Assembly: GCA_016235245.1 (NCBI GenBank)
Contig: JACRLO010000021.1
Location: forward strand, 115,920 to 179,919
Direction: 5' to 3'
Length of the DNA stretch: 64,000 bases
Source: Nitrospirota bacterium
GTDB lineage: Bacteria > Nitrospirota > Thermodesulfovibrionia > Thermodesulfovibrionales > UBA6898
In this document: in pieces, positions 27,245-34,751 of the stretch
Numbering within the stretch: position 1 is the stretch's first letter
Layout: the number at the start of each line of letters is the position of its first letter
Made by a program: the position numbers and the translations under genes
Notes under the pieces: generated by a model
The model's database searches: none
What the model saw: the letters and a program-made list of their open reading frames with translations, nothing else
What the model was told of the DNA's origin: nothing

Positions 27245-30193
27245 TTATGGGTCCACAGGAAGCGAGATGGTGATGCTTGTGCCCTCACCCTTCCTGCTCT
27301 TTACGTCAATCGTTCCGTTATGCTCCCTGATTATACCATAGCAGATACTGAGACCTAGGCCGGTCCCTCTGCCAAGTCGCTTTGTCGAAAAGAAGGGATC
27401 AAAGATCTTTTCCATGACAGACTCGTCTATACCATGGCCAGAATCCGAGATCACAATACCAATACATTTCCCTTCCGTCTTCATCTGAATCCGGAGCTTG
27501 CCGCCATCAGGCATGGCATCAAGGGCATTGATGATCAGGTTCATAAAGACCTGCTGTATCTGATCAGGATTGACTTTTATCAGCGGGACCGGTTCTATCT
27601 CCATGGACAGGTCTATGCCTCTGAAGCGATTATCATACCGCACAAGGTTCAATGTTCTGTCCAGTATCTCGCTGATACTGCTTGAAACCTTTTCCTTGGT
27701 AGAAATGCGGGCAAAATCCCCAAGGCTTCTCACGATCCTGGCGATCCGTTCGATATGGTTGTTAATGGTAGAGAGACTATCGCTGATAAATACGTCTTCG
27801 CTATGGGAATCTGCGGGAATGGACCTCAGTTCCTGCACCAAAGAGGATATGGAGGCAAGGGGGTTGCCGATCTCATGGGATATGCCGGCAGTCAGCTTGC
27901 CGATGCTGGCGAGCTTCAAGGCCTGCAGAAGTTGCTCCTCCATCTTTCTCTTTTCGGTAATATCCTCAAATATTACAACAAATCCTCCTGAAGGGTCAGT
28001 AAAGGGGTTAATGTCGATCTTGAAGAACTGCTGGGAAGGGGTCTGGAGCGTAACTTCCCTTTTTCCGCTCTTTTCAAAGGTGTTGATGCTGATCCATGAC
28101 AGCAGAGTGGTAATTCGTCGGTTCGATGCGTCAGCCCTCCTGATCCCGGTAATCGCCTCCATCTCCCTGTTCCAGTAGGTCACACGCTTTGCTGCATCGA
28201 TCGTTACAATGCCTGCCGGAGCACTTTCGATAATATTTTCGCTAAACTCTTTGAGATAGGCCAGACTCCGGTTGGCTTCCTGAAGCTCCTGCCTCGAAAG
28301 TCTGAGCGTATCGGTCATCTGTTTGATCGAGTAAGACAGGTCCCCCCTCTCCTTCTCTGTCATGAGGAGCTTGTCCTCGAGAATGATCGTCGCAATGGCA
28401 GAACCGAGGGAGCCCGAGAGGATCCGCATCGCCTCATCCCTGAGCCTGCTGAGATCAAGAGGGGACAGATTCTCACGCTGGACCTGATTTCTGAAAAGAA
28501 AACCGTCAACAATCTCGGCTGCGTCACGCCTGCCCAAATACTGCTCAAGCACTGTCTCAATCTCCTGCAGTGAATAGTCTGCCCGGCCGGGCAACGCCTG
28601 CGGCGCATAGGACTCCACAAATATCAGGGCCTGGCGCTCTTCTTCAGGAGTCTGCTTCGTAAGAATAGAAAGACCTACATAGAAAAAAAGATTGAAGAAT
28701 AGACCCCAAAAAAGGGAATGGCTCCATTTATCAAGACCCCTGAGGCCAAAAAGTTCGTTCGGGTTTAAAATGGAAGAGTTAAGCATCATGGAGAGCAGCC
28801 CCTGCTGGTCAATTATTCCGGCCTTGAGCAATGCAGGCATAAGAAGTGTATAGAACCAGATAACAAAACCGGCTGCTATGCCAGAGAGCGCTCCGATCCT
28901 GTTTCCGCGCTTCCAGTAAAGACCTATGCTTATAGAGGGAGCGAATATCGTCATCGCCTCGAAGGATTTCAACCCGATATCGACAAGGGAATAGAACTCT
29001 CCGATCGAAACGGAAAAGATATAGCCAAAAAAAACACAGGCAAGAATAACAATCCGCTTAAGGTTCAGGATGACCAAAGGAAAGCCCTTCATCTCGTTAA
29101 AGCGGAAAATGGCAGGCATCACAAGACTGTTCATCACCATAGTACTCAGCGCAAGCGATTCGACGATGATCATTCCCGTTGCTGCAGAAAAACCGCCAAT
29201 AAACGTAAGGAGCGCAATCATCGAATTCCCCTGCCCCATCGGTATTGTCAGCATAAACATATCGGCATCAGCCTGGGTTCCGCCAAGCAGGAGTCCGCCA
29301 AAGGCCACAGGCATGACAAAGATATTGATGATCAGCAGATACAGTGGAAAGAGCCACATCGCCTTTGACAGATGGCGTATATCGGAATTTTCGACGACTG
29401 CCACATGAAACTGCCGTGGCAGAAACATGATTGCGGTCATCGAGAGAAAAAGGAGCGATGCCCACTCCATGTAGGACACCTGAGTGCCCCCTCCGAGGTA
29501 CAGGAGGTCACCATATGCCGATCCTTTTATCCTGTCGAAAATATCTCCGATACCTCCGAAAAGAAAATACGTGACATAGAATCCGACAACCAGAAATGCA
29601 ATAAGCTTGATGATCGACTCGAAGGCGATCGCAAAAATAAGGCCTTCGTGACGCTCGGAAGCGTCAAGCCTGCGGGCGCCAAAAATGATGGCAAAGATAC
29701 CCAGAAGAAAGGTTATATACCACCCGGCAGCAGCCATACCCTGCGTCTGACCCGAAAGAATCGTAAGCGTGCTGATGATGGCCTTGATCTGGAGTCCAAG
29801 GTAGGGGGTGATACCAACGACCGCCACAAGGGTCACAAAGGCAGAGAGAAAGAGCGAATTGCCATAGCGTGAGCCGATAAAGTCTGCAATGGTCGTGATC
29901 CTGTTTTCTTTTGCGATGCGGATGATCTTCTGCAGCAGTATCATCCAGAGCGCTGCCATCAATGTCGGGCCGAGATAGATGGTCAGGAAAGAGAATCCGG
30001 ATGTGGCTGCCTTGCCGACGCTTCCATAGAACGTCCAGGAGGTGCAATAAACCGCAAGTGAAAGGGAATAAACATAGGGGTTCGAGACAATGCTCTTTCC
30101 AATCCTCTCCCGACGCTCGGCAAAGTAGGCAATGAGAAAAAGGAGGCAGAGATAGCCGAGAATCAGGCCAAAGACAATCCAGCCCTTAAACAT
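27245..30193 (-). CDS. Sodium:solute symporter-histidine kinase hybrid (CrbS-like)
   Basis: A 982-aa sensor. Residues ~1-520 form a sodium:solute symporter-like membrane domain of about 13 helices (YSLSLAVYCTSWTFYGSVG). A linker of the STAC type (~540-640) follows, then a coiled coil, a PAS domain (~650-740, ESAPAGIVTID) and the kinase core with phosphoacceptor H773 in ISHEIGNPL. The N box is NLIINALDA and the G boxes DSGHGID and GRGTGLGLSI. CrbS-type kinases control acetyl-CoA synthetase genes in response to acetate. In described CrbS systems the partner is a NarL-type regulator; here the neighbour is NtrC-type. Confidence 0.9.
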   Translation of the reverse strand: MFKGWIVFGLILGYLCLLFLIAYFAERRERIGKSIVSNPYVYSLSLAVYCTSWTFYGSVGKAATSGFSFLTIYLGPTLMAALWMILLQKIIRIAKENRITTIADFIGSRYGNSLFLSAFVTLVAVVGITPYLGLQIKAIISTLTILSGQTQGMAAAGWYITFLLGIFAIIFGARRLDASERHEGLIFAIAFESIIKLIAFLVVGFYVTYFLFGGIGDIFDRIKGSAYGDLLYLGGGTQVSYMEWASLLFLSMTAIMFLPRQFHVAVVENSDIRHLSKAMWLFPLYLLIINIFVMPVAFGGLLLGGTQADADMFMLTIPMGQGNSMIALLTFIGGFSAATGMIIVESLALSTMVMNSLVMPAIFRFNEMKGFPLVILNLKRIVILACVFFGYIFSVSIGEFYSLVDIGLKSFEAMTIFAPSISIGLYWKRGNRIGALSGIAAGFVIWFYTLLMPALLKAGIIDQQGLLSMMLNSSILNPNELFGLRGLDKWSHSLFWGLFFNLFFYVGLSILTKQTPEEERQALIFVESYAPQALPGRADYSLQEIETVLEQYLGRRDAAEIVDGFLFRNQVQRENLSPLDLSRLRDEAMRILSGSLGSAIATIILEDKLLMTEKERGDLSYSIKQMTDTLRLSRQELQEANRSLAYLKEFSENIIESAPAGIVTIDAAKRVTYWNREMEAITGIRRADASNRRITTLLSWISINTFEKSGKREVTLQTPSQQFFKIDINPFTDPSGGFVVIFEDITEKRKMEEQLLQALKLASIGKLTAGISHEIGNPLASISSLVQELRSIPADSHSEDVFISDSLSTINNHIERIARIVRSLGDFARISTKEKVSSSISEILDRTLNLVRYDNRFRGIDLSMEIEPVPLIKVNPDQIQQVFMNLIINALDAMPDGGKLRIQMKTEGKCIGIVISDSGHGIDESVMEKIFDPFFSTKRLGRGTGLGLSICYGIIREHNGTIDVKSRKGEGTSITISLPVDP

Positions 30194-30371
30194 CCGTATC
30201 CCTGCCTTTATTCCCTTTCAGTGATGCGACAATGCATACTACGAGGATGAAAAGACTCCAGACGCCAAAAAAATAGTAGGGCAAAACCAGACTGAAGATA
30301 TCAAGAAAAGGCCAGTTAAAAAGAAGCGCTCCAAGAATAAAGAGAAAGACCCAGAATTCCTTGTTCTTCAT
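30186..30371 (-). CDS. Small membrane protein upstream of the symporter-kinase
   Basis: A 61-aa protein beginning MKNKEFWVFLFILGALLF with two hydrophobic helices (~6-22 and ~35-52) and a basic C-terminus. Its end overlaps the kinase start by eight bases, so it is translationally coupled. A similar arrangement, a small two-helix subunit beside an SSS protein, is seen for the real symporter, so it may be an accessory subunit. An upstream GTG at 30386 is possible but lies inside the palindrome. Confidence 0.65.
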   Translation of the reverse strand: MKNKEFWVFLFILGALLFNWPFLDIFSLVLPYYFFGVWSLFILVVCIVASLKGNKGRDTDV

Positions 30372-30380
30372 AAGGAAATG

Positions 30381-30399
30381 TATCACGAGACTCGTGATA
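30381..30399. promoter_or_regulatory. Perfect palindrome upstream of the sensor operon
   Basis: TATCACGAGACTCGTGATA: 9-bp perfect arms around a single A. It ends ten bases before the small membrane protein's ATG. It could be a repressor site or a 5' leader hairpin controlling translation of the kinase operon. Confidence 0.5.
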
Positions 30400-30490
30400 A
30401 TATCAATGAACTTCCCCAGCGAGGCGGCCCTTATCTCCGTAAATCCGCACGTCCACGCATGAATGACAGCAGTCTGCAGAAAAACTTATG

Positions 30491-30727
30491 TTACGCGTTC
30501 TTCTGCTGTTTCTGTTTGTGACATTTCAGACATTCGAACTTTGGGGGATGCGCAGGCTTCCGTGCATACTGCTTGCCCGCGTCGTGACACTCCTGGCAAG
30601 CCGCTATGTCTGTCACGCCCAGATGGTTCGCATCAGCAGGCATCTGGGAATACTGTTTGCCGGAAACGGCATACAGGAATCCGAGCACGGCAAGGACAAA
30701 AACCATGAAGATGAGCGTACTTTTCAT
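30491..30727 (-). CDS. Small membrane-anchored diheme c-type cytochrome
   Basis: A 78-aa protein with an N-terminal hydrophobic anchor or signal (~3-22) and two CXXCH heme-attachment motifs, CQECH at 44-48 and CLKCH at 66-70. His35 and His60 are candidate distal ligands. It should sit on the periplasmic side and shuttle electrons; the partner is unknown. It starts 6 bp after the Cys-rich protein gene and shares its strand. Confidence 0.82.
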   Translation of the reverse strand: MKSTLIFMVFVLAVLGFLYAVSGKQYSQMPADANHLGVTDIAACQECHDAGKQYARKPAHPPKFECLKCHKQKQQKNA

Positions 30728-30733
30728 ACGCTG

Positions 30734-30982
30734 CTACTTTTTTATTCTGGATGTATCATCACTATCTCTGCCTTCAAGAGGGACCTTCTTGTCCCTGCCA
30801 GGGTGACCTTCTTTCTTGACGCAGCACTCCTCCTTATCCGAACAGTCAAGGAATGCACCTTTCTCGATCGTCTCATCCGCAGCGCAGACTTCACGACAGA
30901 TACCATTTAGCATTGAACAGTCCTCGCCTGCAGAGGCAAGCGCAGGCAGCAATAGCACGAACCATAACCATCTCATAAGCAC
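30734..30982 (-). CDS. Secreted six-cysteine protein with beta-defensin-like spacing
   Basis: An 82-aa protein with a clear signal peptide ending LASA-G (residue 18). The mature part has exactly six cysteines (22, 29, 33, 47, 53, 54) in the pattern C-x6-C-x3-C-x13-C-x5-CC, with GIC around the second cysteine and ECC at the end, followed by a charged disordered tail. Beta-defensins use C-x6-C-x3/5-C-x9/10-C-x5/6-CC with a GxC motif. The mature protein is acidic to neutral rather than strongly cationic. Homology cannot be proved here; it may be a convergent disulfide-rich fold. Confidence 0.7.
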   Translation of the reverse strand: MLMRWLWFVLLLPALASAGEDCSMLNGICREVCAADETIEKGAFLDCSDKEECCVKKEGHPGRDKKVPLEGRDSDDTSRIKK

Positions 30983-31066
30983 CCTCTCCTCCTTTTATCA
31001 GGGATAGTTCATTTATTACTTTAACCAAGATTTGCAAATATGTATAGTGTTACAATACGCGCGGTT

Positions 31067-31516
31067 ATGCAGGTATTGTTAAAGAATATTGCGACACTTG
31101 GTCCCATCGGATATATACCATTTGGACCCGGAACATTCGGCAGCCTGGCCGGACTGATATGCCTTTGGTTCTTCCCCCTTTCCCTCCGATGGCATTTTTT
31201 GCTGATTATTATCGGTTCGATCATCGGGGCGATAGCTGCCACTTCAGCTGAAAAGCAGTTTGGGCAGAAGGACAGCGGGAAGATCATTGTTGATGAATTT
31301 ATCGGTTTCTATGTAACAACCTTGTATGTTCCCCATACTTCATCCCTTCTTGTGGCAGGCTTTATACTATTCAGACTTTTCGATATATTTAAGCCACTTA
31401 TGATAAAAAAACTAGAAAAGACTTTAACCCATGGAAAAGGGGTAATGGCAGATGATATCCTTGCCGGCATATATGCAAATGCTCTCCTGCAGGTCTGGAT
31501 GCTGCTTAATCCTTAA
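31067..31516 (+). CDS. pgpA: Phosphatidylglycerophosphatase A
   Basis: A 149-aa membrane enzyme that dephosphorylates phosphatidylglycerophosphate to phosphatidylglycerol. The signature segments are present: FGPGTFGS, IIVDEFIGF (catalytic acidic residues), FILFRLFDIFKP and GVMADDILAG. The ATG at 31067 gives the usual family start (MQVLLKNIATLG); an earlier in-frame ATG at 31040 is less likely. It opens the plus-strand run pgpA-thpR-recA. Confidence 0.9.
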   Translation: MQVLLKNIATLGPIGYIPFGPGTFGSLAGLICLWFFPLSLRWHFLLIIIGSIIGAIAATSAEKQFGQKDSGKIIVDEFIGFYVTTLYVPHTSSLLVAGFILFRLFDIFKPLMIKKLEKTLTHGKGVMADDILAGIYANALLQVWMLLNP

Positions 31517-31544
31517 GACTGGCAGACACCCTTAAGAGACCCCT

Positions 31545-32147
31545 GTGACTATTCGATCCTTTATCGCGATTAAGCTGCCTGAGGGCCTCAAGCGATCAAT
31601 CGCTGATCTGATCACTGAACTCAGAAATGCCGGAAGTGATGTCTCTTGGGTGCAGGCAGGCAATATCCACCTTACCCTCAGGTTTCTTGGCAGCACTGAC
31701 AATGCGTTGATTCCGGCAATAAAGGAACGCATCAGCAAAAAACTCTTACATTACAGCACTTTTTATATTAAAATAGGCGGTGTTGGATGTTTCCCTTCAC
31801 AGAGACGGCCAAGGGTGCTCTGGATCGGCATAGAAAACTCTGATGCCCTGAAAAACATGCAGAAAGAAGTGGATCTTGTTGTCAGTGAGTTTGGTTTTGA
31901 AGCAGAGGAGAGACCTTTTTCCCCTCATCTGACGATCGGGAGAGTACGATCACAGCGGGGCATCGCTGAAACGATAAGAAGGTTTACCGAATTCAGGACT
32001 GCTGATTTCGGCACCTTTGAAGTGGAGCGCATCCATATTATGAAGAGTGAACTTAAGCCGGCAGGTGCGCAGCATACGAGCATTGCCGAGATACCAATAG
32101 GCAGAGGGAGGAACAATGTCGAAGGAATCGAACAAAGAACCGAATAA
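31545..32147 (+). CDS. thpR: RNA 2',3'-cyclic phosphodiesterase ThpR (2'-5' RNA ligase family)
   Basis: A 200-aa 2H phosphoesterase with both HxT motifs, HLTLRFLG and HLTIGRV, and the N-terminal [10 protein letters not shown] signature. It opens 2',3'-cyclic phosphates on RNA and can join 2'-5' linkages. The start is a GTG. Its last 32 bases overlap the recA start, and recA's ribosome site (AGGGAGG) lies inside it, so expression is coupled. Confidence 0.9.
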   Translation: MTIRSFIAIKLPEGLKRSIADLITELRNAGSDVSWVQAGNIHLTLRFLGSTDNALIPAIKERISKKLLHYSTFYIKIGGVGCFPSQRRPRVLWIGIENSDALKNMQKEVDLVVSEFGFEAEERPFSPHLTIGRVRSQRGIAETIRRFTEFRTADFGTFEVERIHIMKSELKPAGAQHTSIAEIPIGRGRNNVEGIEQRTE

Positions 32148-33135
32148 GGAGAAGCTGAAGGCCCTTGAAATGGCCATTTCCCAGATCGAGAAGAATTTTG
32201 GCAGGGGCTCTATCATGCGGCTCGGCGAGGTTGTAATCCCGGAGGGAATCCAGTCCATCCCAACCGGTTCGCTCGGTCTTGACATTGCAACCGGTATCGG
32301 CGGACTGCCAAAGGGAAGAGTGGTCGAGATCTACGGCCCTGAATCATCCGGAAAAACGACACTGGCGCTGAACGCTATCGCACAGGCACAGGCTGCAGGC
32401 GGTTCTGCTGCATTCGTTGATGCAGAGCATGCACTTGACGTGGCTTATGCAAAGAAGATCGGCGTGCAGGTTGACGATCTCCTTGTTTCCCAGCCTGATA
32501 CCGGTGAGCAGGCCCTCGAAGTTACTGAAGCGCTTGTGCGCAGCGGAGCCCTTGATATTATCGTCGTAGATTCCGTTGCAGCGCTTGTTCCCAAGGCAGA
32601 GATCGCGGGCGATATGGGGGATTCCCTGCCTGGCCTTCAGGCGCGGCTTATGAGCCAGGCCCTGCGGAAACTGACGGCATCGATATCAAAATCAAACACT
32701 ACCGTCGTCTTTATCAACCAGATCAGGATGAAGATCGGCGTCATGTTCGGCAGTCCGGAGACAACGACGGGAGGAAATGCGCTCAAATTCTATGCATCCA
32801 TGAGGCTCGATATCAGGAAGATCGAGAAGCTGAAGGACAACCAGGAGATCATCGGCGGTCGGGTAAGGGTCAAGATCGTGAAGAACAAGATGGCTCCTCC
32901 CTTCAGACAGGCCGAATTCGATATCTATTTCAATGAGGGCGTCTCCCGCATGGGAGAGATCGTTGATCTTGGCGTGGAGAGAAACATTATCGAGAAGGCC
33001 GGGGCCTGGTACAGCTACTCAGGCAACAGGATCGGTCAGGGACGGGAGAATTCAAAGGAATTCCTGAAGAACAATCCCGAGATGGCCAAAGAGATCGAGG
33101 CAAAAATCATCGAGGCAGTCCACCTCAAGAAATAA
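32116..33135 (+). CDS. recA: Recombinase A
   Basis: The 339-aa recombinase binds single-stranded DNA, catalyses strand exchange and promotes LexA cleavage. Visible motifs are [19 protein letters not shown], Walker [19 protein letters not shown], the Walker B region [16 protein letters not shown], and loop segments [18 protein letters not shown] and [12 protein letters not shown]. It lacks the long acidic tail of enterobacterial RecA. No SOS box was recognised immediately upstream, where the sequence is thpR coding. Confidence 0.98.
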   Translation: MSKESNKEPNKEKLKALEMAISQIEKNFGRGSIMRLGEVVIPEGIQSIPTGSLGLDIATGIGGLPKGRVVEIYGPESSGKTTLALNAIAQAQAAGGSAAFVDAEHALDVAYAKKIGVQVDDLLVSQPDTGEQALEVTEALVRSGALDIIVVDSVAALVPKAEIAGDMGDSLPGLQARLMSQALRKLTASISKSNTTVVFINQIRMKIGVMFGSPETTTGGNALKFYASMRLDIRKIEKLKDNQEIIGGRVRVKIVKNKMAPPFRQAEFDIYFNEGVSRMGEIVDLGVERNIIEKAGAWYSYSGNRIGQGRENSKEFLKNNPEMAKEIEAKIIEAVHLKK

Positions 33136-33148
33136 CAGGAGATGAACG

Positions 33149-34294
33149 ATGGATGTCAATGAATTATTAAGGGAAGCTCATGGCCAGGGAGCATCTGACC
33201 TTCATCTTAAGGTAGGCTCCTACCCTATCCTCAGGATCAACGGGGAGCTCGCCCCGCTTTCTACCGAGAAGCGCCTGAGTCAGGAAGATACGCTGAAAAT
33301 GGCATTTGCGGTCATGAGCCCCGGTCAGCGGGAAATATTTAAAAAACGCAACGATATCGACCTCGCCTACAGCGTTCCCGGTCTTGGCCGCTTCCGGTGC
33401 AATATCTTTATCCAAAGAGGCACCGTTGGACTTGTTTTCAGAGTAATCCCCATGAGAATACCGACGATCGAAGAACTCCTGCTTCCGGACATAATCAAAA
33501 AGATCGCCATGGAAGCGCGTGGACTTATCCTCGTTACCGGGACGACCGGAAGCGGCAAGTCAACGACCCTTGCTGCCATGATCGATCATATCAATACCGG
33601 CAAGACCGATCATATCATGACCATTGAGGACCCGATCGAATACCTGCACCGGGACAAGCGGTCGATCATCAACCAGAGGGAGATCGGCAGCGATACGGAA
33701 TCCTTCAGCAAGGCCATGAGGGCGGCAATGAGACAGGACCCTGACGTCATCCTTGTCGGCGAAATGCGCGACTTTGAGACGATCCAGACAGCACTGACTG
33801 CGGCAGAGACAGGACATCTTGTTCTCAGCACGCTCCATACGAGCGATGCAGCAGAAACGGTAAACCGTATCATCTCCGTATTCCCGCCCTATCAGCACAA
33901 GCAGGTGAGAATACAGCTGGCATCAGTGCTCAAGGGCATTATTTCGATGCGGCTGGTTCCCAAAGCAGACGGCAAAGGCAGAGTGCCTGCAGTTGAAATA
34001 CTGATCGCTACGGCAACCATCAAGGACTGCATCCTTGATGCAGACAAGACAAAATCCATAAATGATGCGATATCCCAGGGCACGCTTCATTATGGCATGC
34101 AGACCTTTGACCACTCGCTCTTCAATCTCTTCAAGTCCGGACTGATATCCTATGAGGAAGCTCTGAGACGGGCCACCAACCCGGATGACTTTGCGCTTAA
34201 GGTGAAGGGCATTCAGTCAACAAGCGATATATCACTGGAGGACCAGCATCAATCCGACAAGGACGAGATGAAGATTGACCGCTTCAGCAGGTAA
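33149..34294 (+). CDS. pilT: Type IV pilus retraction ATPase PilT
   Basis: A 381-aa secretion ATPase that depolymerises type IV pili for twitching and DNA uptake. Motifs are GASDLHLKVG, Walker A GTTGSGKST, the Asp box MTIEDPIEYLH, Walker B DPDVILVGEMRD, the His box TGHLVLSTLHT, and AVEIL. The usual C-terminal AIRNLIRE-type segment is not obvious. It is inserted between recA and recX, and overlaps recX by 20 bases. PilU is an alternative label. Confidence 0.9.
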   Translation: MDVNELLREAHGQGASDLHLKVGSYPILRINGELAPLSTEKRLSQEDTLKMAFAVMSPGQREIFKKRNDIDLAYSVPGLGRFRCNIFIQRGTVGLVFRVIPMRIPTIEELLLPDIIKKIAMEARGLILVTGTTGSGKSTTLAAMIDHINTGKTDHIMTIEDPIEYLHRDKRSIINQREIGSDTESFSKAMRAAMRQDPDVILVGEMRDFETIQTALTAAETGHLVLSTLHTSDAAETVNRIISVFPPYQHKQVRIQLASVLKGIISMRLVPKADGKGRVPAVEILIATATIKDCILDADKTKSINDAISQGTLHYGMQTFDHSLFNLFKSGLISYEEALRRATNPDDFALKVKGIQSTSDISLEDQHQSDKDEMKIDRFSR

Positions 34295-34751
34295 CGCGCG
34301 CAGATATGCACTGCTTCTGCTCAGATACCGGGGCAGAAGCGAAAAAGAGCTGCGCGAGCGGCTCAAAAAGAAAGGATACCTCGCAGAGGAAATTGAGACC
34401 ACGGTAGCCTATCTCCTTGAGTCCGGCTTCCTTGACGACAGGGCTCTGGCAGAGAATCTGAAGCGCCAGGCCATGACCAATAAACTTCTGGGGTTTGAAG
34501 GTGCGCGGCGGTTCATGCAGCAGCGGGGTCTGCCGAAAGAGATCATTGGGGAGGCCCTTGCGTATGACGAAGATGATGAGTTGCGCAATATCAGGAAGTT
34601 GATAGAAAAGAAACAGAGAAGCATAAGCAGATATCCGGAACCGAAAAGAACACAAAGCCTCATGGGCTCTCTGATGCGAAAGGGCTATTCAACGGCCCTG
34701 ATCAGGAAAGCCCTGAAAAATACCATCACAGACGAGGAAACTGAAGAATGA
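34275..34751 (+). CDS. recX: Regulatory protein RecX
   Basis: A 158-aa helical protein that modulates RecA filaments. It contains the RecX repeats: RYALLLLRYRGRSEKELRERLKKKG, LLESGFLDDRALAENL, RRFMQQRGLP and MGSLMRKGYSTALIRKAL. The start is a TTG within the end of pilT, and its stop overlaps the alaS ATG by four bases. Function with the nearby recA is well supported by family knowledge. Confidence 0.88.
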   Translation: MTASAGNARRYALLLLRYRGRSEKELRERLKKKGYLAEEIETTVAYLLESGFLDDRALAENLKRQAMTNKLLGFEGARRFMQQRGLPKEIIGEALAYDEDDELRNIRKLIEKKQRSISRYPEPKRTQSLMGSLMRKGYSTALIRKALKNTITDEETEE

